The notes beneath the pieces are model-generated. The model searched no databases and was not told the origin of the DNA. It saw only the letters and a program-made list of their open reading frames with translations. Both the position numbers and the translations under genes were made by a program. This document shows positions 1 to 12,986 of a stretch of DNA of 64,000 bases, piece after piece (the stretch's first letter is position 1; each line of letters begins with the position of its first letter). Location: positions 248,691,307 to 248,755,306 of the forward strand of contig NC_073746.1 of NCBI RefSeq assembly GCF_029784135.1. The letters are read 5' to 3'. Source of the stretch: Toxorhynchites rutilus septentrionalis (lineage: Eukaryota; Arthropoda; Insecta; Diptera; Culicidae).

Positions 1-839
1 TGTCAGTCACTGGCAGTGTTTTCCACTGAAAAAATCGCTTTCGTTCGTTCAAATATGATCATACACAAATCATTTCCCCCAACGGCATCCTCTTGTTGTT
101 ACGTACTGCAAATCACGACACAAAAGAGAACGAGACAACTCTGCATCGGTTCGCACTTCATGATACACCAGCACGCAAGCAAAACCATCATATGCGCTTT
201 CGGTGCAGAAAGTTTATTTTCTTCTTTGCCTCTAACATATGCATATCGACCTCTCCATGCATCATGAAACAGCAGGATCGTACGTACTACGCGAAGCGAA
301 TGATTCATATTCAGCTAATATAGCAGATCTTGATTTTTAAGTCTCAGAGTGTGCAAACTATATGATTATTTAGCTCGATAGAGGCTAAGGGAAGGGTAGA
401 CAGATCATATTTTCCATTTTTAACGCAGCTATCCCTTGAAATATGTATATTCATATAGACCGCATAGTTTTACTAGCAACACCGCTCTCTTTTCCCATTC
501 GTTGCTCTCCGCAAATGGTGACCGAATGATGACGTAATTTTTCTTGTATCATTTATTGCTTTGCACTTGTCTGTGCAGTGGGTTTCGCTATAGTAGAGCG
601 GGACGATATATGCGGTTCAAACTTGTATGCAGGCTTCAAAAATGGTTTGCGATGTTTGATACAGCTAGAATATGCAAACAACAGTTTTCGTTCCTCTCTT
701 GGTTTAATCATGTAATGTTACACAAGTGATTACTGTCATTCATACAAGTATCTGAATGATCCTCTCATATTTGGTTATATGTTCGTGAGAGGTTACTTGC
801 ATGACACATTGTGTATCATTCGATTTTGATCGAAATCCA

Positions 840-920
840 AACACTGGTCACTGGTGACTGACGCAGCCTGAACGGTAAGCTCGGTGTCAGTCACCGATGA
901 CTGACGTGGCAGTCAACGTG
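840..920. mobile_element. end of a TTAA-type repeat with GTCAGTCAC motifs
   Basis: CACTGGTCACTGGTGACTGA and TGTCAGTCACCGATGACTGA are short self-complementary motifs ending GCAGTCAACGTG before TTAA (921-924). The window itself opens with TGTCAGTCACTGGCAGT, so another copy probably starts left of position 1. Confidence 0.45.
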
Positions 921-924
921 TTAA

Positions 925-1116
925 ATAAATTTTAAAAAATCATTGAAAAACAATATTTTGACAATTAAAATTCATTTTTCTCGAAAATATTTTTTTTAAA
1001 TTCTGATAAAAACAGATTTGTAATAGCCCATACAATTCCCAACAAGTTAGCCATACAACGGAAGATGGGCATGATAATGTGTGACGCAGACCACTCGGCC
1101 ACCTGAGCACATCTGA
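925..1116 (-). mobile_element. possible SINE with a tRNA-like A-box
   Basis: The minus strand from 1116 reads GTGCTCAGGTGGCCGAGTGG, the same kind of head as the SINE at 51895, then CGTCACAC. No B-box is readable, so this is a decayed or different SINE; the downstream part is A-rich. Confidence 0.4.
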
Positions 1117-2689
1117 AGAATTAAAAGAAATAACAATTTTTTAAAACGATCACAGTCCTAGGTCAAATTTCTTTTCGTGCCCTTAAGCACATACCCTTAT
1201 ACTTGTTTCTAACAATTTTCAAAATTGATCATCATGAAAAAAATATACTGAAATTTTATTTTAAACGACATGAGTCATTGATATACTACAACTTATAAGT
1301 GAGTGGTGTAATCACTGAAACTGTGGAGATAGAGTACGCATTTCGATGCCATTTTACCAGGTTTTTTTAAATCTAAAGTCTCCAGCGCTGTGCCTGATCC
1401 CAATTTTATAAGCGTTCTACATCAACGGTGTGAAATAACTACAAAGATGTTAGGGAAAGTAATTAGCCAAATATTAAAATCAAAAATAAATGCCATAAAC
1501 CAACAGCTGGTATCTAGAAAGGAGCTATGTCGTTTGAACGTCAATATAACCACAAAATACTGTGTTAGTTTTTTCTCGTTTTTTTCATTGTAAATTCTCT
1601 TAAACTTTTTTGTGTCTCGAATAGTTGCAGGAGAGAAATCAAGTTTGAGCTAATTTTTCTACCCCAATTTTTGGAGTAAAGTTGACATTGTGACTTCACA
1701 CTAAAAATTGTGTGATAATCGGTTTACCTCTACACTGTTAGATGAATACACTCAGTCCTTTCGACTTAAACCGTGAAGTTTTTGGTGGATTATCAAAGAT
1801 TTATGTTGCCAATCTTCGCTAATACTTGTGAGGCGTTCAAATAATTCATCAGTCATTGTCCGGGATATTTAATGCTTCCTGCTGTCGGCGGTAACAGTCG
1901 TTTCATCATCAGCTCTAGCACCTCCATGTAAAAGGTTCTATTTTATTGAGTGTCGGGAACCGGGGCCGAAAATAAGTATCTGTTATGATTTTTTTTCGCG
2001 CTCAGGTCATGATAAATTGATCATAGTGATTTTTTTTGTATCCGCTCAACCTGTTTATGTTTTTCTCCATACAATCCACAAATCATGATTTCGTTTATTG
2101 TTCTCGATGAATGGTGATGATAACATAATTTGATCCAGAGATGTTTTTATTTGGCGTTGAATAAAAACTTTACTTACAGCAAGACCATGCTCCGTTTAGG
2201 GGTATAATTATGTGTAATACTGCTAAAGCGATTGTGTTCCTAAGTCCAGTTGGGTTCATCATTTCTCTGTATGATTGTAATAATTCTCACTCGAACTTGA
2301 AACAATTGTTTCTCGTTTTATTTTTTGGTTTTACCTAATCGTTATCAATACTATGTTCACTCGCTGCAAATAATGACACAGCGTTATGCGTAACTGGTTC
2401 TATCATTTATTGTGCGCACACCAATGTCATTGCCACTCGAATTTATCTACAGGAAGCCTTCTTATCAATGAACGATGAGCTTTTTTTCATTTAGTTAATT
2501 AATTATTCATTTAAAAAAACAACGTAACGAGGTGATTATACAGTTGCACTATTCTAAGCCTTTTGCGAATGTCTTAAATTCTACAACACCGCGGAATGGT
2601 GTGCTAACCACCGTAGCTCTAAATGTTTATTTCCAGAATGCCACAAACGTAACCACCGTCCACCAAATATAATCGGCTAACCAATTGCT

Positions 2690-2885
2690 TATCAATATTA
2701 AACACAAACACACAAACAACCGAACTTGCAGTTCACAGATTCGCGCTTGGGAAAACAAATAATAACGCTATATGAAGTTGGGAACGAACGATCGCGAACC
2801 GTTCAGAAACGCCCACTTTACGAAACCGAACTTGAAATGGAAATGACAAGGAGGGGTGAAAGCTAGCGCTTATTTATATACACTG
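2690..2885 (-). promoter_or_regulatory. possible promoter region, minus strand
   Basis: Reading minus, TATAAATA (2877-2870) is followed downstream by GC-richer sequence with a GAACGGTTCGCGATCGTTCG near-palindrome (2812-2785) and then AT-rich DNA. The local composition stands out from its surroundings. No ORF follows, so it could be the first noncoding exon of a gene to the left or chance. Confidence 0.25.
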
Positions 2886-3605
2886 CAGCAGAGGATATAA
2901 TCACCCACTGGCGGTCGGCAACTTCTAACTTGATAATGTACATATGTAAGAACACTCCCCGCAGTGTTGTACGATATCAAAAAGTAAAATGCCTGTGTGT
3001 GCATTTTTGGCTTACATTTCTTTCAAAAATGCATTACAATGGCAAACTGCAATGATCATAATTAGACAAGATATTCAGAAAACAATGAATTATAGCGATT
3101 CAGAAAAAACAATAATATTGATTTACGATTACAACCCTATTTAAACCCGCGAAAAGCAAAAAACTATCTCTTAGTTGGCTTTCTTTGTAGATAATATTCT
3201 TCAAGGATGAATCTTAGAGTGTCAATAAATGTATGGGAAAAATTTTCCTTCGAATTTTCGAACGGAACTTCCGATAAAAAACTCAGCTCAATCTCGGCTT
3301 TTCATGCAATTCGAAGTCATTTTGCATCAAAAAGATTTTTTAAACCCCGATTTCCTCCCCCTTGGGTGTTTTACGGTTTTCAAAAAACCCAAACGACACT
3401 AGTAAATAAAGTCCGATTGCCATCCCAATAAAAATTTCCAGAATCATAGATCTGTTTTCAAAATAAAATATTCTGAATTCGGCTGTCTTATTAAAATTTG
3501 ATGTTCGATAAATTGTTGGAAATTCATTAGATTTCTTTGAAAAAATTACATATTAAATGGAGTGTAAAAAAATTTGTTAAAAAAATTAAATTTTATATTA
3601 GGGGG

Positions 3606-4179
3606 GACCCTACTCTGAAAGGTCGAAGAACGGATCTTCGTAGTTTTTTCGAATGTTGGAAATGAAGTCAGTGTTGGGACACTGTAGTGATTGGTGAGAT
3701 TATATTCGAAGATGATTTTTTTATTTTTTAAATGCCAATATAGTGTTTATTATGCTGTTGGCAGTTTGGCGCGTAGATGCTCTCTCTCTCTAAAACTGGT
3801 AGTACGTTTTTCTCAGAATCTAGTGGACCGATATGGCTGAAATGGGCATGTAAAAATAAATTATCTAAATTGTTACGTTTAATATCTCATTTTTTCAGTT
3901 TTTTATGGTTTTCTAAAAAATGACTTCGGTTGAAAAAACAGCCAATTTTTTATTCAAATGGACGCCATTTTGACAATTTTTCGAATTTTCAAAAACCGCT
4001 ACGTAAAAATTTAGATAATTCATTTTTACATTTTTACATGGCATCCAAATAATGAAAAAAAATATCTTCGAATGTACCTTAACCAATCACTAAAATGTCC
4101 CAACACTCAACTGTGATACCAACATCCGGTAAAAAAAATCATGAAAATCCGTTATTTTTCGTTCTTTCAGAGTGGGGTT
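3606..4179. mobile_element. Foldback element, 574 bp
   Basis: The left arm from ACCCTACTCTGAAAG (3606) and the right arm ending CTTTCAGAGTGGGGTT (4179) are imperfect inverted repeats over about 110 bp, sharing GTGTTGGGACA, AGTGATTGGT and ATTCGAAGAT. The centre is AT-rich. No transposase. Confidence 0.78.
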
Positions 4180-5567
4180 AAAGACTTTTATATTCCAGAA
4201 ATATTTTCATTGGAATACTGTTTCAATGTTACAAAATTTGACGTAAGATAGTGCCGCATTGGACTCACCATAATGAAGATATGATTATCTTTAATTTAAT
4301 GAAATTTCAATACTTTGCGAAATCATAATCATTTTGGAAAATCATTTCGAAAAATAGAATTCACATGCAGTTGCAGTTGCGTGGAATAACAGAAAATAAA
4401 ATAAAAGAGTACGATACAAAGTTGTATAAAGTTTCACAAACATAATTTTCAGTATATAAAATTGTTTATATCTCGAGAATGATTAGTCTAAGGATAACAC
4501 GTGTTATAGATTTTTTTCATGTAAAGTTACATATGTATTTAATATTTGACATTACTTTTCTTAATATGTAACGACTTTGCAAGGAAGAAAATTATACAAT
4601 TTTCTGTAATTAATATCATCATATCCGTGAGTCCGACATTGTAAAATTGATCAGTATTTTAGGAAAAATGTATCCAAAATACCTAACGGGCTGTTTTTTA
4701 AATATTGACGTTTTGAAAAAGTTTATTTACTTTCCAACAACTTTGTCGAACACTATATTGTAATCAGATTGCATGAATTCAAGTTGTTTTTTTTGAAAAG
4801 ACGCTATATTAGAAAAATCAGTCGTCATTTCTAATCTGGAAAAATGCATGCAAAATTTAAAAACTAAAAGTCCTAATGTGTTCAAATCATATATGAAAAT
4901 GTTTCAAAACAAAATCAATGGAATCTCAAGAAAAATCAGAATCTTCTACAGCACCGAAATCGGTCAGGGTTTTATTTTACACATCGTAAATTGGAAACCC
5001 ATCTTTCCTTCACCATGGAATTCATCACGCTGCACAAGCATTTGCTTTCCTTGAGAAGAAAATAAGGTAATTATATCACATTTCAAAGTGGTTCAGACGT
5101 CGTAATATGCACAAAAAAGAGACGCGTAATTTATGGAGACAAATAAGCAACAGATTAAATGAATCCCGAACGGGGATTCCCTTGTGAATCTAGTCATGCC
5201 GCTAGACGCCAGTGAAAGGCCATTGACAAATTGGCAATGGCGAAAGAGTAAGCTGTTCGTTGTAGTTTTTCCGTGATATAGTGTTGTTGGTGTTTCATCG
5301 AATTACGATCATCACTCTGAGTGTCAGCTCGGGGAGATCGGTTACAACAAATCACGAAGTAGTTCTATACACACAACGAGCTAAATGATGGACAAAAAAA
5401 ATCAATCGAGAAGTATGAAAAACATAAAAAAATCAAATGTTATTTTATTTAGAGAATTTTGCTCACCTATATAAATAATGTCTGTATATCGTGATTTAAC
5501 TCGAGAACGGATCAACGGAGTTGAATAATTTACGGATTTACTGATATTATCAACCTACTGATACAAC
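4180..5567. other. No gene recognised
   Basis: Mostly AT-rich. A less AT-rich patch, 5160-5345, begins with the palindrome GAATCCCGAACGGGGATTCC and contains TCAGCTCGGGGAGATCGG. It may be part of an unrecognised mobile element but shows no coding or terminal features. Confidence 0.6.
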
Positions 5568-6746
5568 AGCCATTCCATGCCAAACCGATATAGTAGTTAT
5601 CAGATTTTCATGGAATATGGTAGTTTTGTTTTTTTTCACAAAATATTAGAATCATATTTTTTTATTTTTTTCTTTAGAGTGCCTTCTTCTATTTTAGGGT
5701 AGTCCGAAAAAACATTTTTCTCATTTTCTTCAAAAATGACTTTTTTTCAACTAGTCTTCTTTGAAAAGATACTACACTTCCAAAAAAAATTAGACTTGGT
5801 TTTCGTAATTATTTATTGTATTTGTTCTTTTATAGTTTTCATGGCTTCGGGACCAAGAGCACTATATTTTTTATATCTTGAAGGGTGAGTCTTTTTTACA
5901 TAACATACCCAACAATCAGAGAGGTGTTTTTTTCGTTTTTGAGTTATGATTTTTCCAAGTTGACCGATGGTCTGAAAAATCATTTTTTCATCTATTTCCA
6001 AAAATGGCTTTTTATAAATTCATAACTTTTGAACTACTGGACCGAATCGGATAATCGATATAACAAATTGAAACCAATTAGCTAGTCTTCTTTGAAAAAA
6101 TATTATACATGGGAAAAAATGGATTCTGGTCGCATTGGAATATTGAACGAAGACTAAAAACAAGTTAACTTTGAAAAATCATAACTCAAAAACAAAAAAA
6201 AACCTATCTGATTTTTGGATATGCTATGTAGCTTTGAAGAAAAAATATAAAAAAAGAAAAACTGATTCATTTGCTTAAATTTGATATGTCGTTCATCTTA
6301 ATCGGTCCAGTAGTTTAAAAGTTATGAATTTTTAGAGTGGAAAAAGGGGAAAATGATTTTTCGGTTAACCTCGAAAACGCCTCTCTGATTTTTGGATATG
6401 TTATGTATGAAAGGCTCAACTTTCAAGAAAAAATATAACAAATTATAGTGCCCTTGGTACCGAGACAATTAAAACTATTAAAAAACAAATACGATCCATA
6501 ATTACGAAAACCAAATCCTTTTTTTTTAGAATACTAGCTCATTGCCATTGATTTCAAAAATCATGATTTTTTGAAAACAGTCATTTTTGGAGAAAATGGC
6601 TGATTTTTCGGACCAAATGGAAATGTACACCCTAATAAAACAAAATAAAAACATACGGGTCTAATATTTTGCGGAAAAGAACAAAACTACAAAACTACTT
6701 TCATGGAAATCTGAGAATCACTACATCGGTTTGGCATGGAATGGCT
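5568..6746. mobile_element. Long foldback element, 1179 bp, arms of about 550-590 bp
   Basis: AGCCATTCCATGCCAAACCG at both ends in opposite orientation. The arms remain alignable nearly to the centre: TTTTCGTAATTAT, AGTTTTCATGG-type and AACATA-CCAA-AATCAGAGAGG stretches recur inverted. The element would form a hairpin of more than 500 bp if transcribed. Relatives are at 15830-16330 (one arm) and 54225-54290 (termini only). Confidence 0.82.
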
Positions 6747-6769
6747 GACAAATTACATTTTTATTTGAA

Positions 6770-7942
6770 ACTAGCTGACCCGGCGAACTTCGTCCCGCCC
6801 AAAACTAATGCTTTGATATGAATTCTAAATTCAATTTTCTAAACTTTTTCTCATTATAACATTGTTCTATGGGCAGAATACAACAAATACAATAAAACGA
6901 AGACGGCTCAAAAGGGACATTTCCTTCTTCGGATTTTGCGAATAGCTACACATTTGACCTTCCTTTTTCATTTATATAGATGCGTTATTCCGCCTGAAAA
7001 TCCATTTCCACCTTCAAACAAATACCAATTTCGTTAGCGCAAACATCGAATGGACTAACAACGCTTATCATGATGTAATTTTCGAAAATATGGATATTGA
7101 ATTTACCGAATTTTCTGAACTTCCTTCAGAGTTTTCCGAAAAGTTTCTGATTTTTCTATCCGCTATATTGATCTATGGGCAAGACAAATACAACAAAATA
7201 AAGACGACTCAAATCGGACCATTCCTTCTTCGGGTTTTGCGCTTAGCAACACAATTGGCCTTACATTTTTATTTGTATAGATATAGAAGATAGAAGATAT
7301 AGGAGTGCGTTATTTCACCTGAAAATCCATTTCCACTTTCAAACAAAGATCAATTTCAATATCGCAAACATCGAATGGACCGACAACGCTTATCATGATG
7401 TAATTTTAAAACATATGGGAAATCAATTTTCCGACTTTTCGGTCATTCCTTCAGAGTTTACCGAAAATTTTCCGATTTTTCTCTCCATAACATTGAACTA
7501 CGGGCAGAGACGAATACATCAAAATAAAGATGGCTCAAATCGGACGATTCCTTCTTCGGGTTTCGCGCTTAGCAACACATTTGGCCTTACATTTTTATTT
7601 ATATAGATAGATAGAAGATATAGAGGAGCGTTATTTCATCTGAAAATCCATTTCCACTTTCAATCAAAGATCAATTTCAATAGCGCAAACATCGAATGGA
7701 CCGACAACGCCTATCATGATGTAATTTTAAATAATAATATAATAATGGGAAATAAATTTTTCGAATTTTCCGACCTTCCTTCAGAGTTTTCCGAAAATTT
7801 TCCGATTCTAACATAACATTGAACTACGCGCAGAGACGAATACATGAAAATAAAGATGGCTAGAATCGGACGATTCCTTCTTCGGGTTTCTTCGGGTTTC
7901 GCGCTTAGCAACACATTTGGCCTTACATTTTTGTTTATATAG
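6770..7942 (+). repeat. Modular interspersed repeat A: shared head plus about 321-bp tandem units
   Basis: It starts ACTAGCTGACCCGGC and is followed by three full and one partial copy of a unit of about 321-325 bp (GAAAATCCATTTCCA recurs at 6996, 7321 and 7642). Each unit carries TCTTCGGGTTTTGCGC-like text and ends in TTATATAGATAG-like tails. Short open frames inside (7090-7293, 7415-7606) repeat the same peptide and look like by-products. The head is identical in style to repeat B (12196-12922, 19765-20830, 28897-30785), but the body is unrelated. Confidence 0.75.
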
Positions 7943-10900
7943 ACTTGAAGCATCTTTACTGGAAGAAGAGTATGTGGCAAAACTGAGGAACTTGTTCCGA
8001 ACAAATATTACTCAAGCCTCAAATTACTCATTCGTTTGATGATTCTGGTACAAAATCTGGTAAAATTTCATTAAAATGAGCCTTCAATGCTACTGTTTGT
8101 AATATGAATCATGTTTCGACGCATGATTCGAATTCCGAACAGTAGATGTTAAAACGCACTATTCTAAAGCAAATACAGAAATACGGCTGATGGTTAAAAA
8201 TACAGAAGGCTTTTTATTTGCAACCTTTTGGTGCTATTGAACCTCTTCGACTCTATTTTTTTCAACTTTTTGTCTTTTGATCTTTTGTATTTCGACCTTT
8301 TGTCTTTCGGAATTTTGCTTCAAACCCTTCTGGAACACTTACTAAACCTACTTCAACGAGCATTATTTGAGTTACCATCTGTCCTGATTCAGCAGGACTT
8401 GTCCTTTTTTCACAATCTAGTCTTTGTTCTAATTTCCATGAGAGACTCAATTTTGCTGCAGAATCAGAATTATTTTCAGTGTATTGTGTTTTTGAGTAAA
8501 ACCTTTTTCTTCGCAGACCAAAGTTTTGTGAGCATATAAAGAGTAGCAGTTGGGCCTTCCACGAGATTTTCAACTAATTTCATTTAGAGATTTTGTTTCA
8601 CTGGTCACGGTGATGTTTTTGTGTTTTGTCTCGATATTCCAAATTATTTTTTTTCAAACGTTACTTTATCGACGAAGTACCCCTTTTTCACAAAAGAATT
8701 CAAAGATTATGAGGCCAACGCTGCATATGTGATTCATGATTCAGGTCGTTGGTTAATAGCGGTATACAGATTTAGCCATTTTGTTGAAACAGAAGTTTGA
8801 AATAAACAATGAAACATTACAGGTAGATCTGATTAGGAAAAGCATATCTAAACTCCGAAACATTGGAAGAATATTCGATTGGCATCCGCTTCCAAATCCA
8901 TGCTGAACAATGTGGTGCAGAAATTCGCCCGCTCACAAAATTAGGATTGCAGAAGGAGCTCTTGCGTTTCATACCCGTGGCTTATACTTCGGTTCTATTG
9001 CACTTGATGTTTGATAACACTGAAACCGCCAAAAAATCTTCTGTCATAAAAAGACAGAATCCATCATCTCCGGAGTATTTTCAATAATAAACATAAATAA
9101 TGAACATCAAAAATCGAGGAAACTAGCACCCTTGTGACCCTTGTCTGCTACTAGCTTTGGAGCTTATCGATCCTTGAATCGGACCAAATCGTACACTGAA
9201 TCAGGACCTAATCTAGCCAAAATACGCGCTCGAAAGTTGTACAGTAAGGTTCTAACGATGAACTCATGACGCTTCGTCGTCCGTGAGTAACGTCCACCTA
9301 AAGCTGGATTGTTAGCCCATGTTAGGCTAAAATTTACACGAAACAACAGCTCGAAGAGATGTCAATTGTTTTGATTAGGGTAATTGATGTTGATGTTGGT
9401 TTGTCCAGTCGAAATTTTTGTCTTGCTTTGTCCATTTTTCTGAATGCTCTAGTTCAGCGCACCTGTGTCAAATCAGGTATTCAAATGTTTCCAAACATAT
9501 AGATAAAATTGTCTTTATTAATACATGTTTTAAAGGTTTATAAAGTCCACCTTCTATTAGGGTCAACACGCCCCTCTGACCTTTTCTGGATTATAACACT
9601 AACAAATATTATAAACATCATGCTTGCATACCATTTGTATCAAATTTATATATCTAAATCATGTAATTAATGCATCTCGATGACCTCAATTCTGATCATG
9701 GTTTGTCCGATGCACTGATGTTGGTTTGTCCACCTGATATATGTTCGCGCGTGCAGAAATAAGGTTTCTCTGTGTTGAGTGTTGTTCATAAAATCATTAA
9801 AAAACATAAAAATTAGAATAATGTGAACGCCTTATGGTATTATTAGCAACAAGAGACTTGAGGCTTTTCAACAAACCCATACTCACCTTGATTATATGTG
9901 ATTTTCATGAAGAAAAATCGATTTGCATTTACTAGTTGCGTAAACATTAGACAAACCCACATCATTTACCCTACACAAATTTTCAATCCAATTCGGTTTA
10001 TTCTGGAACAGTGTGTTTGTATTGTTTTAATTGTGGTTCAACCATCGAACACACCTGTTAATTCGATATCAAATTTGGATGTTGTACCTACCCCTGTGCA
10101 ACACGATCAGTATCACATTTGAAATAGATCAATGTGTTTTTGTAATCTTTTCCTAGTGGAGGAATTTATGTATTTTGGGCGAGAACTGCTCCTTTGTCAT
10201 TTTGCAAACCCATTATGATTGATTTACCTTACAATCGAGATGTTACAAATTTGGCAAATTTGGGAATCCCCCAAAAAAAGAGAATCGATGGGAATGACCT
10301 AGAACATAAGAGACTTTTATCGCGACACGTTAGAGTAGATAAAGGAAATAAATCATATTGCACCTGAAAGCATCGTGCGCTTTGGTAATTGAGCCGTGTT
10401 GTTGAATGTTGTAATCATAATATGGACATAAAATCATTTGTCTGGGAGTATTTCAAAATTGGTTTATTCGACCTATTTTGGGTTCAATTTGGCCTAAGAA
10501 TAACTCTTAACAACGTCACGAATGCAATTATGCTTAATCACCAATGGTCGTGAAAAGTGTGATTTTTCGTTATCATTTGTTTATTATCGAACTCAACTCA
10601 ATAGCCACAATGAAACACTCAAATCTTTTTGTTTTGCCGAATCGCGCATGTTTGTAAACACTGGTACAAATTAAGTACTATTTTGTCACCATAAACTAAT
10701 GTTGATTTATTGAGTGGATTGTTGATTCACATCCGCGTGTTGTCCACATTGGAAAAATACGGCAGCTTCGAGAAACAGATAACGTAGGCAACGTTCATTC
10801 AGCTAAATGATGGCGTAGGGGGTTCCATGGAGAGAAAAATGTGGAATGGCATTCCGTATGATGACATACAATCCGAGTGAAAAATTTTATGCTTTTGGTA

Positions 10901-11049
10901 CCCTGTCTAGTGATTATCGACGCACGAATAGTATGACCACTACTCATTTAGAATCCGGAATCAAAAAACCAATTATTGAATAGATTGGTTAAAGGAACAA
11001 AAAATCTGTTCATATCATAATGCAGATAATATATTGTTTCTTTTCAGAC
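7943..11049. other. No gene recognised
   Basis: AT-rich intergenic DNA. 8228-8340 has a pyrimidine-rich CGACCTTTTGTCTTTCG-like minisatellite. 9160-9350 is more complex and open on the minus strand for 60 codons, but I recognise no family. Nothing else is supported. Confidence 0.6.
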
Positions 11050-11830
11050 AAAAATTATTTCATTAGAGTTTTGATGAATTTTCGTACTTTTTCTTCGGAT
11101 ACCCTCCATCAAAGTTTGGAGTGTCAGTGGCAATTTTATTCCACGATCTCTTTATGTCTGTAATATCCCTAGTCACTTTGTCACCCTTCTTCAATTTCCG
11201 CTTGACAATTGCCCAATATTTGGGCAATTCTCAATCCTCACAATATTGGGGGCAATTGTGAGGATTGAGGTCTTTATTAAAATAATCCACCCCATTATTA
11301 CGGTACCACTGCAGCACCTCGCTACTGTAGTGGCAGCTTGCCAAATCTGGCCAAAACTTCATCGGATCTTTATAAACGGAAGTAGACGTTTCTGCAGGCA
11401 CGCTTCCCTATACAATTCCGAATCCATTGTCTTGTTTTTAACGAGAACCTTGGTTTTCTGTCATCAAATGCAAATCCCTTGCCAAATCAAGAACTTCCTG
11501 GCAAAACTACCAGCGGAAACGAACTTAAATTTGCTCGGGACATCTCCTCTGATCCTTCTGTAGGAGCATTGTACCACTTCGACCATTAGTTTGATCTATT
11601 GTAGTGAATCTCCTCTGATAGTGGTCTCATAGAATTTCAGGCCTAGGAGCAGTCCAAAATTCATTTTCACGTACGTTTCGTCATCCATCAGCATGCATCC
11701 TTCCTACTTCGTCAAAGCCTTGTTGTACAACTTTCGAACGCGTCTTTTGGCTAGCAGATTTTGCTTCAGTGTTTTGCTTGGTTGCTTGCTGGCACGAGAA
11801 TTATGGTAACCTTTTCACATACGAAATCTC
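11050..11830 (-). pseudogene. ITmDD37E-like (Tc1/mariner superfamily) transposase remnant
   Basis: Minus-strand translation gives MDDETYVKMNFG (first catalytic Asp), then RKFLIWQGICI, FWPDLASCHYSSEVLQWYRN (second Asp), VDYFNKDLNPHNCPQ and YWAIVKRKLKKGDK. The order and the roughly 37-residue spacing to the expected acidic residue fit the DD37E group first described from mosquitoes. The codons that should hold the catalytic Glu (between NCPQ and YWAIVK) are replaced by a small inverted repeat around 11210-11265 and a stop. Several other frameshifts occur. No termini were recognised. Confidence 0.78.
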
Positions 11831-12195
11831 CGGAGTGTATTTTGGTTAGTATAATATAGATGTAATATAATATGTAATATAGTTTTCAGATTGTAGTTTC
11901 GACTTCTCACCGATAACGTATCCTTCTTCTAGGGTTTTTACTTCATCTGCTTTATCATTCGAATTCTTTTACAACTATCAGTCATATTATAAATATCATA
12001 TTATATTACAAATATATTCTCTAAATGAGCACTAATTTATTCAACTCTGAACAAAATCTTCCCAAGAATATAACGAACCCGCAACCCTATCAACTTTGCT
12101 GTATAGCGTAGTTTCAATGTTAAGGCTATTCTGCCAACTCAACTGATAGCGATCCCGCTTTCGATTGTTACTTAAAAAAAACCATGCGTGCAACG

Positions 12196-12922
12196 CAATT
12201 AGAGATGTGAGGGTTTTTGGGTATGAGAATTGTTTCTATGATGGTATGACAGCCCTCCCTCCTCTGGAATGGAGAGGGGGTCCCATAAAAATATTTCACA
12301 TATTTAAACATTTATTCCATGTAACGGAGAAACATGTTATTTACCAGTGGTTGAAAAATCTTGAACGAAAATTGTGTCTGAAAATAATCTGATATTAAAA
12401 TGATGAGTTTTGTTAGAAATACTAGGAATTTTATAGTAAAAGGTAAATACAGTGGGGTCGATTAGAAGATAAATCAATAAACAGCTCTGCGATTGGACTC
12501 ATGCACTTGCTCATAGTAAAAAAACGTGAATGTTTGAAGGTACAGTAGAACCCCGATTATCCGAAATTGTCGGGCTAGACCATCGCGTATAACGAAAATC
12601 GCGGATAATGCAATATGAACCTAAAAATGAGGTACAAACCCGAAAAATATATATTTTAGCATGAAAACTATGTTTCATCAATACAGAAATTATTGAACTA
12701 TCAATCTCTAAGGTCATGTACATCAATGATCAGATAATGCGAAAGCCATAACCAAAACAAAAAAGCAAAACTTTACCACTCACTGACAAATTTCGGGAAG
12801 GTTTATAGATTTACTAGGGAACTCACTTTCGCGGATCAGCCGCTCGCGGATAATCGAGGTTCTACTGTATTGATAACAAAAAACAAACTTTGGGTGGGAC
12901 GAAGTTTGCCGGGTCAGCTAGT
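12196..12922 (-). repeat. Modular repeat B copy (minus), interrupted by a Tigger-like MITE
   Basis: The head (reverse complement of ACTAGCTGACCCGGC) ends at 12922. The text 12196-12540 matches 20460-20780. The 325-bp insertion 12543-12867 lies between GTGAATGTTTGAAGG and TTGATAACAAAAAAC. Only one tandem unit remains at the distal end. Confidence 0.75.
12543..12867. mobile_element. Tigger/pogo-like MITE, TA target duplication
   Basis: The 325-bp insert begins CAGTAGAACCCCGATTATCC and ends with the matching inverted GGATAATCGAGGTTCTACTG. TA flanks both ends (12541-12542, 12868-12869). The terminus is the pogo/Tigger type. It has no coding capacity and interrupts a repeat B copy, which gives an empty-site check against 20780-20800. 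Confidence 0.88.
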
Positions 12923-12986
12923 CATCTGTAATTTTGCAAATATCGCAGTGAGTTTTAATGTTAGCAAGTAAATTTTTCGGGATACA

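Larger units (their letters stand above)
1..2260. other. No gene recognised
   Basis: AT-rich DNA with only short chance ORFs. It contains the TTAA-type repeat end (840-920) and the possible SINE (925-1116) listed separately; nothing else was identified. Confidence 0.7.

Noticed and set aside
7090..7606. Two ORFs with similar peptides as a tandem gene pair
   Set aside because: The peptide similarity follows from the 321-bp DNA repeat and the frames differ in length; upstream copies lack them.
9164..9346. Minus-strand 60-codon ORF as a real gene or old viral insertion
   Set aside because: No recognisable motif, no extension into neighbouring frames and no splice context.
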